Part shown: positions 16,358-21,471 of the stretch, one piece after another
Layout of the letters: every line of letters starts with the position of its first letter
Numbering within the stretch: position 1 is the first letter of the stretch
Assembly: GCA_028717765.1 (NCBI GenBank)
Contig: JAQUNE010000004.1
Span: 1 to 21,471 of the forward strand
DNA length: 21,471 bases
Source of the DNA: Candidatus Omnitrophota bacterium
Lineage (GTDB): Bacteria; Omnitrophota; Koll11; Gygaellales; Profunditerraquicolaceae
Reading direction: 5' to 3'
Program-made: the position numbers and the translations under genes
The notes under the pieces: model-generated
Database searches by the model: none
Seen by the model: the letters and a program-made list of their open reading frames with translations, nothing else
Told to the model about the DNA's origin: nothing

Positions 16358-16708
16358 ATGGCCGATACGAGATTTAATGAAAAACGAGCTTGCCCAAGAT
16401 TTCCCGTCAGCATTCCCATTACCATCCAAGATTCTTCGCGCAATCAAAGAATTAACGCGCATACCTGTGACATCAGTACTAAAGGACTTTGTTTATTAGT
16501 TGATGTTGCCATCCCTGAGGGGATTCATTTAGATTTGTCCCTGCAAATGCTCGACGATAAAAAAGACATTATTAAAAAAGGTAAAGTAGTCTGGTCATCT
16601 AAGCTCGAATCAGGAAAATACCGCATTGGGATTTCATTAGAGGATCAAAAATTAGAAGCTATTCCAATAGTCCTACGCACAATCATGTCACGCAGAATTA
16701 GTTACTAA
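16358..16708 (+). CDS. PilZ domain protein (c-di-GMP receptor)
   Basis: A 116-residue single-domain PilZ protein. Both c-di-GMP-binding motifs are present: RxxxR as R10-ACP-R14, and DxSxxG as D38-ISTK-G43. The rest is a small beta-barrel (KGKVVWSSKLESGKYRIGISL) and a short C-terminal helix. It is predicted to bind cyclic di-GMP and pass the signal to an unidentified partner, since no effector domain is attached. The ATG has no clear Shine-Dalgarno, and I see no convincing promoter in the 133-bp gap after etfA. A strong terminator follows 37 bp downstream, so it forms a separate unit or the tail of the preceding operon. A diguanylate cyclase lies 3.6 kb away. Confidence 0.9.
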   Translation: MADTRFNEKRACPRFPVSIPITIQDSSRNQRINAHTCDISTKGLCLLVDVAIPEGIHLDLSLQMLDDKKDIIKKGKVVWSSKLESGKYRIGISLEDQKLEAIPIVLRTIMSRRISY

Positions 16709-16745
16709 GCTATTCTATAACTCTTTATTTTACAATAAGTTATGA

Positions 16746-16772
16746 CGCCAGAGTAATCTGGCGATTTTTTTT
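16746..16772 (+). terminator. Rho-independent terminator after the PilZ gene
   Basis: A 7-bp GC-rich perfect stem, CGCCAGA (16746-16752) with TCTGGCG (16757-16763), closes on a GTAA tetraloop and is followed by A and eight T residues (16765-16772). Confidence 0.92.
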
Positions 16773-16813
16773 ACTATTAAAACCTAAAAATCCATTATAG
16801 TTCTAGCATATAT

Positions 16814-16832
16814 ATGTTAAGAAATGTTAAGA
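16814..16832 (+). repeat. Tandem 9-bp direct repeat, possible operator
   Basis: ATGTTAAGA occurs at 16814-16822 and again at 16824-16832, a period of exactly 10 bp (one helical turn). The second copy ends six bases ahead of the -35 box of the HTH-smc promoter. Same-face direct repeats next to a promoter are a typical layout for a regulator site; the binding protein is not known. Confidence 0.55.
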
Positions 16833-16838
16833 TTTTCC

Positions 16839-16867
16839 TTGACAAAAAATATTTCTTTTTTTATAAT
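16839..16867 (+). promoter_or_regulatory. Consensus sigma70-type promoter for HTH-smc
   Basis: A perfect TTGACA (16839-16844), 17-bp spacer and perfect TATAAT (16862-16867). GTAC lies at 16870-16873. Predicted initiation near 16874-16877 leaves a leader of about 15 bases before the HTH start codon. The AT-rich flank upstream holds a tandem repeat. Confidence 0.93.
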
Positions 16868-16890
16868 ATGTACAAAATGAAAGGTAAATA

Positions 16891-17073
16891 ATGATACTGA
16901 ATAGCGGTTTAATGACCATTGATGACCTGGCAAGTTATTTAAAAGTCACACGCAGGACAATTTATGAGTGGCTCAAACATAATAAAATTCCTGCCGTGAA
17001 GATTGTCGGACAGTGGCGTTTTAAAAAAGATAAAATTGATGCTTGGATCGAAGGGAGAACAAATGTACTTTAA
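16891..17073 (+). CDS. Small excisionase-type (HTH_17, MerR-like) DNA-binding protein
   Basis: A 60-residue protein that is almost entirely one winged helix-turn-helix of the excisionase/BldC type: MTIDDLASYLKVTRRTIYEWL (8-28), then KIPAVKIVGQWRFKKDKIDAWI (32-53), where the first part carries the helix-turn-helix and the second the wing. It should bind DNA; the target is unknown. AAAGG (16880-16884) sits six bases before the ATG. The coding region overlaps the smc start by 11 bases, so smc translation is probably coupled to it. Placed between a consensus promoter with a tandem repeat and smc, it may regulate its own operon. No integrase or phage gene is nearby, so a true excisionase role is unlikely. 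Confidence 0.85.
   Translation: MILNSGLMTIDDLASYLKVTRRTIYEWLKHNKIPAVKIVGQWRFKKDKIDAWIEGRTNVL
17051..17057 (+). promoter_or_regulatory. Ribosome-binding site that fixes the smc start
   Basis: AAGGGAG at 17051-17057, inside the HTH gene, lies five bases before the ATG at 17063. It supports 17063 over the in-frame ATG at 17003, because the protein from 17063 begins with the normal SMC N-terminus (MYFKKLELIGFKSFADKT). Confidence 0.85.
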
Positions 17074-20000
17074 GAAATTAGAGCTGATTGGTTTTAAGTC
17101 CTTTGCCGATAAAACCACGCTTCATTTTGAACCAGGCATTACCGCAGTGGTCGGGCCAAATGGATGCGGAAAATCGAATATTTTTGATTCTATCCGCTGG
17201 GTACTCGGCGAGCAATCAATTAAGGAATTGCGCGGTAGTCAATCACAGGATGTCATATTTAACGGAAGCGATTCCAAAGAAGCCCTGGGATTGGCAGAAG
17301 TAACCCTTACCTTTGATAATACAAATAAATATTTTAACGTTGATCATAATGAAGTTGCGATCTCCAGAAGGATATTCCGTTCCGGAGAAAGCGAATATCT
17401 TTTAAACAAACAACAGGTACGCCTAAAAGATATCCTAGATTTATTGATGGGCACGGGCATTGGTTCAGAAAGCTACTCCTTGGTACAACAGGGAAAAATT
17501 GACCTTGTTTTAAGCTCCCGCCCGGAAGACAGAAGGCTGGTTTTTGACGAAGCATCAGGAATCACAAAATATAAGACCCAAAAAAGAGAAGCCTTAAGGA
17601 AACTCGAAGAAACAGAACAAAATCTCTTAAGGTTAAATGACATTATCATAGAAGTAAAACGGCAGATTGGCTCTCTCGAACGCCAGGCTAATAAAGCACG
17701 CAGGTACAAAGAGGTGTTTGAAGAATTAAAAACTAAGGAAGTTAGCCTTGGGTTGTTACAAAAAAATCAGATCCTTAAACTAAAAGACGCGCTGGTAGCA
17801 GAATTACGTAATCTAGAATTGCAAGAATCGCAGATTCTAGAAACCATCAAGGAACAGGAATCTAAAATTAGTACCCGCCAGAAAGAAATTAAGGATTTGG
17901 AAGATTGCCTAACGAATATCAAAAATCTCATCTTAAATCTAGAAAACCAGATCTCGCGAAATTCAGAACGCATTAATGTAAACCAAGAAAGGATCCTCGA
18001 GCTGGAAGAAAGAAAAAAGTACCTCCGGGAACAGTTAGGGCAGCTGGAAAAAAGATTGGTGCTCGATGAAGAAAAGTTAAACAGTATGAAATCAGAATTT
18101 GCTAGCATAGAAAAGAAAATAGAGGATAAAAAAACCTCACTTAATAATAAGCAGCTTGAACTAGATACGGTTGTCTTAAATATTAAGAATGCCCTAGAAA
18201 TAATCGCTCTGGCAAAAAAACACATCCTTGAGATAGCGGCAAATGTTGCTACTGTAAAAAATAATATCGCGGAACTAATTTCTCAGCAACAAATTTATCT
18301 TGCACGAAAAAAACGCCTGGATATCGAAAAAATCAAGGTGAATGAAGAAAAGGTGATGATAAATGAGGCCTTAAATAAGATCAACCAAGAAGTTGAGCTT
18401 GCAGACAAAAATTTTTCTCTAATTAACCAGCAGTTATCCGGGGTAAAGGGGCAGCTGGAAAACGAAGAGATATCTTTAGGCTCTATTGGAGCCAATATCC
18501 AGGAACTGGAAAATCAAAACTTGAAGTTACAATCTCAAAAAGAATTCTTAGAGAAGCTAAAAACTAAATATGATGACATCACAGAAGCAATGAATGCCGT
18601 AATTTACCTGGATAAATTGCCACCGGAAAAAATCAGCGGCCTGGTAGTAAAAATCAACAATTTTTCGCCAAATGCAGAAAACAAATTATCCGGAGAAGCA
18701 AAATCATTTGAATTGGATACTACTAAAGTCCTAGAGGAGATTAATGAGGTCCAACACAAGATAGATTCGCTAAAAATAATTAAAAACCTTAAAGAAAGCA
18801 GCATTGTCAGTTTTAAAAAAGATATGTCAGAAATAGAGCTATCTCTACACAAGCAAGAGATCGACTTACTCGATAAAAAGACAATGCAAAAAAATTCCCT
18901 TGAACAAACGGATAAAATTAGGCAGGAGGAAGAGATCGTTGCTATCGAACTATCTGAAGTAGAGGGCGAACTCTTACAGATACAGGAAAAACTAAACGTG
19001 CAGGGATTAGAATTATCCAGTATAGAAAAACAACAAAAGGATAATGAAGAACAGATTCAAAAAGAGCAAAATAATATCAATACAAGTAACTTTCAAAAAG
19101 AAGAAACGCTGGTAACCATCGCTCAAACTAAAACTGAAATTGAAGGCCTCTTGAACCGGATTAATTCGGATAGAGACGCCCTAAAAATGGTTGAAGGCAC
19201 ATATAATCAAGAAAAAGAAAATATCCTCGCTTTAAAAAATCAAATTCAGGAAGAAGACTCCAGGCGCCTGATCCTAGAAGCAGAGATTAACGAGTTAAAT
19301 GAGAAAAAATCCCTGGATCTTAAAAATATTGAAACCCAAAACTTGGCTTTACAAGAAAAAGACGCTGAGTATAAAAAGATTAGCGAAGATTCCGGAGGAG
19401 ATTTCAACGCTATAGAAACACAAAGAAAAGAGCTTGATACTTTGAAAAACAGGCTATATGAATTACAAATGCAAAATAAGGACCTTGATTTTAAATTTTT
19501 GAGCCTGAAAGAAAGGATCCTCCAAGGTTATAAAATTGACCTAGAGGCAGTACTTGACGGCGCACCCGAGATTAACGAGGCCGGCGTTTCTGTACAAATC
19601 GAGCAGTTGAAAGAAAAACTTGATTCTTACGGTACGGTAAATTTAGTTGCAATTGAAGAATACGACGAATTAAAAAAACGCTATGATTTCTTAACCCAGC
19701 AGCAGACCGACCTTTTAACTGCCAAAGAAGCTCTGCATAGCGCGATTTTAAAAATTAACCGCACTACCAAGCAAATGTTTGTAGAAACCTTCGAAAAGGT
19801 AAAAGTGGAATTCCGTAACTATTTTAGGTTGCTTTTTAATGGCGGAGACGCGCAGCTTTTCTTAACCGATGAACAAGACCCCCTAGAGTCGGGAATCGAA
19901 ATTATCTGCCGGCCTCCGGGGAAAAAATTACAGAACGTACTATTACTTTCCGGCGGCGAGAAGTCGCTTTCGGCAATTGCCTTAATTTTCGCGATTTTTA

Positions 20001-20272
20001 AAATCAAGCCCGCGCCATTTTGTATTTTGGACGAAATTGATGCTGCCTTAGATGAAGCAAACGTAGACCGCTATTCCAAAATGCTACACGAGTTTTCCCA
20101 TATTTCCCAGTTTATTGTCATTACACACAACAAGAAAACTATAGCCAATGCAGATATTATGTATGGGATTACAATGCAGGAATCAGGGGTATCAAGGATA
20201 GTCTCAGTAAAGTTCGCCAAAGATAAGCCGGCAAAAGACAAAGAACCAGAAGCTGTAGCAGAACCAGTCTAA
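17063..20272 (+). CDS. smc: Chromosome segregation ATPase SMC with strongly reduced hinge
   Basis: SMC is the ATP-driven coiled-coil subunit of bacterial condensin, which compacts and separates chromosomes with ScpA/ScpB. The head is complete: N-terminal LIGFKSFADKT, Walker A GPNGCGKSN (31-39), Q-loop YSLVQQGKID (138-147), signature LSGGEKSLSAIA (962-973), Walker B CILDEIDAALDEAN (987-1000) and ITHNKKT (1020-1026). The two coiled-coil arms are about 330 residues each (170-500 and 558-900). Between them only about 50 residues (505-555, including MNAVIYLDKLPPEKISGLVVKI split over 510-531) can form a hinge, against about 150 in usual SMCs. Total length is 1069 residues against roughly 1170-1190, a shortfall that matches the missing hinge. 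The last 20 residues are a charged tail. scpA and scpB are not in the window. Confidence 0.95.
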   Translation: MYFKKLELIGFKSFADKTTLHFEPGITAVVGPNGCGKSNIFDSIRWVLGEQSIKELRGSQSQDVIFNGSDSKEALGLAEVTLTFDNTNKYFNVDHNEVAISRRIFRSGESEYLLNKQQVRLKDILDLLMGTGIGSESYSLVQQGKIDLVLSSRPEDRRLVFDEASGITKYKTQKREALRKLEETEQNLLRLNDIIIEVKRQIGSLERQANKARRYKEVFEELKTKEVSLGLLQKNQILKLKDALVAELRNLELQESQILETIKEQESKISTRQKEIKDLEDCLTNIKNLILNLENQISRNSERINVNQERILELEERKKYLREQLGQLEKRLVLDEEKLNSMKSEFASIEKKIEDKKTSLNNKQLELDTVVLNIKNALEIIALAKKHILEIAANVATVKNNIAELISQQQIYLARKKRLDIEKIKVNEEKVMINEALNKINQEVELADKNFSLINQQLSGVKGQLENEEISLGSIGANIQELENQNLKLQSQKEFLEKLKTKYDDITEAMNAVIYLDKLPPEKISGLVVKINNFSPNAENKLSGEAKSFELDTTKVLEEINEVQHKIDSLKIIKNLKESSIVSFKKDMSEIELSLHKQEIDLLDKKTMQKNSLEQTDKIRQEEEIVAIELSEVEGELLQIQEKLNVQGLELSSIEKQQKDNEEQIQKEQNNINTSNFQKEETLVTIAQTKTEIEGLLNRINSDRDALKMVEGTYNQEKENILALKNQIQEEDSRRLILEAEINELNEKKSLDLKNIETQNLALQEKDAEYKKISEDSGGDFNAIETQRKELDTLKNRLYELQMQNKDLDFKFLSLKERILQGYKIDLEAVLDGAPEINEAGVSVQIEQLKEKLDSYGTVNLVAIEEYDELKKRYDFLTQQQTDLLTAKEALHSAILKINRTTKQMFVETFEKVKVEFRNYFRLLFNGGDAQLFLTDEQDPLESGIEIICRPPGKKLQNVLLLSGGEKSLSAIALIFAIFKIKPAPFCILDEIDAALDEANVDRYSKMLHEFSHISQFIVITHNKKTIANADIMYGITMQESGVSRIVSVKFAKDKPAKDKEPEAVAEPV

Positions 20273-20279
20273 ATTGCCC

Positions 20280-21443
20280 CTAACAACAAGTATTATTCTT
20301 ACCTTTTTTCTTTGCCTGATAAAGGACTTTATCGCAGAAATTAGTTAATTCCGAAGGGTTAGAGCCATCTTTAGGAAAAGTGGCAATTCCTATGCTTACG
20401 GTGAGCTTTTTGCTGGGAAGGATTTCTTCATGTACAAAAGAATGCTTCTCAATATCCTGTCTTAAGCGTTCAGCGATCATAAAAGCCTCAGGCTTATCGG
20501 TTTGAGGTAAAATGACCGTAAATTCCTCTCCGCCATAACGACAGACAAAATCCATCTTTCTGGATTGGTTTTTTAGTAAAATTGCCAGGTCCTTTAAAAT
20601 CCTGTCTCCTGCCTGATGCCCGAAGCTATCATTATAGATTTTGAAATCATCAATATCCAGCATGACCAAACTCAAATTCTTATGTACCGCTTTTGTTTTT
20701 TCAATTTCTGTATGGAGCAGATATTGAAAATAGCCGTGGTTCCAGAGGTCGGTAAGCGAATCGGAATGCGCGCGCAGCACTGTCTTTTCATACAGCTGTG
20801 AATTTTCAATTGCTAAACCAGCCTGGTTAGCGAGCATAATCAACATCCGGATATCGTCTTTGTTAATCGGTTTTTTATTAATAAAGTTATCTGCCATAAT
20901 GATCCCGTTTACTTTATCTTTTGCCTTTAAGGGGACTAATACGAACTCATCACTGCGTAGATTATTAATAATCGGGGTATTACTGTAATTTTTAATCGTT
21001 TCTTTGGTTAAATGTAAAGGCATTCCTTCTAACGCCACTAGTGCCAAGAGATTTTGGTTTTTGTCATGCAGGGGCACCTTTAAATTGCGGATCTGACGGT
21101 TAAATCCGGTTTCTAAAATCGTATCGGAAAATTTAAAAACACTGATCAGGTCTTCAAGGTCCATTTTTTCCTGTTCGATCTGCTTCCAGACACGGTTTGC
21201 TTCTTCGCCATTTTCCGGGCCAATCCCCATTTTACCTTCGATCAAGCCATCAGCTTCATTCACTAAAAAGAGGACCGAGCGGTTAAAACCTAATCCTGCG
21301 TGTGCGGTAACACCGGTTAAGATGATATAAAGGATCTCATCGAGCTTAAGCGTCGTACGCATGGCGTTGGAAATTTCATAAAGAATTGCCAGCTCTGACT
21401 TTGTCCGCTCAATCTCAAGTTTAGTTTTCTCTAATTCGTCCAT
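20280..21443 (-). CDS. Diguanylate cyclase with N-terminal GAF domain
   Basis: A 387-residue soluble signalling protein. A short coiled coil (1-20) leads into a GAF-type sensor (about 18-218), then a GGDEF domain (about 225-387). The cyclase is predicted active: metal-binding LDIDDFKIYND (262-272), HQAGD, and the active-site GGEEF (304-308). The inhibitory I-site RxxD is present as RKMD (295-298), five residues ahead, so product feedback is likely. There are no membrane helices, so the GAF domain should sense a cytosolic ligand, redox state or partner. It converges on smc with a seven-base gap. The ATG lacks an obvious Shine-Dalgarno, and its promoter would lie at or beyond the right edge. 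The C-terminus ends in KGKNNTCC. Confidence 0.93.
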   Translation of the reverse strand: MDELEKTKLEIERTKSELAILYEISNAMRTTLKLDEILYIILTGVTAHAGLGFNRSVLFLVNEADGLIEGKMGIGPENGEEANRVWKQIEQEKMDLEDLISVFKFSDTILETGFNRQIRNLKVPLHDKNQNLLALVALEGMPLHLTKETIKNYSNTPIINNLRSDEFVLVPLKAKDKVNGIIMADNFINKKPINKDDIRMLIMLANQAGLAIENSQLYEKTVLRAHSDSLTDLWNHGYFQYLLHTEIEKTKAVHKNLSLVMLDIDDFKIYNDSFGHQAGDRILKDLAILLKNQSRKMDFVCRYGGEEFTVILPQTDKPEAFMIAERLRQDIEKHSFVHEEILPSKKLTVSIGIATFPKDGSNPSELTNFCDKVLYQAKKKGKNNTCC

Positions 21444-21471
21444 AATGTTAGTAAATGTAGCATATTTTTCC

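Noticed and set aside
17003..17062. Upstream in-frame ATG for smc at 17003
   Set aside because: It would add 20 residues without family resemblance, entirely inside the HTH gene; the ATG at 17063 has a strong ribosome-binding site and the normal SMC N-terminus.
16891..17073. HTH protein as an excisionase of an integrated element
   Set aside because: No integrase, attachment repeats or phage genes are present; excisionase-type HTH domains also occur in ordinary regulators.
17767..18852. Long Ser/Leu-rich open frames on the minus strand opposite smc
   Set aside because: They are the antisense of Glu/Lys-rich coiled-coil codons; no ribosome-binding sites and no recognisable protein family.
1..21471. 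Search for tRNA, rRNA, CRISPR arrays, insertion sequences and riboswitches
   Set aside because: Gaps between genes are all short (none above about 200 bp) and none shows cloverleaf, spaced repeats, terminal inverted repeats or a recognised aptamer.

Overview
This 21.5 kb window is a densely packed, AT-rich bacterial chromosome segment. Almost every gene is on the + strand; only the last gene points the other way. I see no mobile elements, CRISPR arrays, rRNA or tRNA genes. The O-antigen ligase-type gene suggests a Gram-negative envelope, and the acyl-CoA dehydrogenase/EtfB/ferredoxin-EtfA set suggests an anaerobic fermentative metabolism. Together with the pgk-tpiA-secG order and the protein style, this points to an uncultivated lineage such as Candidatus Omnitrophota. 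That assignment is an inference from gene content and was not tested by a search.

Layout. (1) Positions 1-4846 are the end of a surface-glycan locus: a GT4 glycosyltransferase cut by the left edge, a zinc-ribbon SAM methyltransferase, a fused polyprenyl-phosphate sugar-1-phosphate transferase/CapD-type Rossmann protein, and an O-antigen ligase-like protein, closed by a strong hairpin terminator at 4871-4915. (2) Positions 4932-7190 encode a large membrane protein with a spermidine-synthase-like middle domain. (3) Positions 7182-10741 are a glycolysis/secretion operon (pgk, tpiA, secG) with a near-consensus promoter. It ends in a BT1-like MFS transporter whose full N-terminus requires a rare CTG start overlapping secG. 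(4) Positions 10744-13061 hold marC, glgC and a short ArgA-like acetyltransferase, joined by 4-bp overlaps. (5) Positions 13084-16224 encode an acyl-CoA dehydrogenase, EtfB, and an EtfA with an N-terminal two-cluster ferredoxin domain. This resembles the CarCDE-type electron-bifurcating complex. (6) Positions 16358-16772 are a PilZ gene with its own terminator. (7) Positions 16814-20272 contain a tandem repeat, a consensus promoter, a small excisionase-type HTH gene and an overlapping smc gene whose hinge looks drastically reduced. (8) Positions 20280-21443 (minus strand) encode a GAF-GGDEF diguanylate cyclase that converges on smc.

Most of the window is housekeeping. The parts most worth a second look are the hinge-poor SMC and its coupled HTH regulator with a 10-bp-period repeat upstream of the promoter, the CTG start of the transporter, the leaderless-looking promoters that share a GTAC element, the transferase/CapD fusion, and the ferredoxin-fused EtfA operon.
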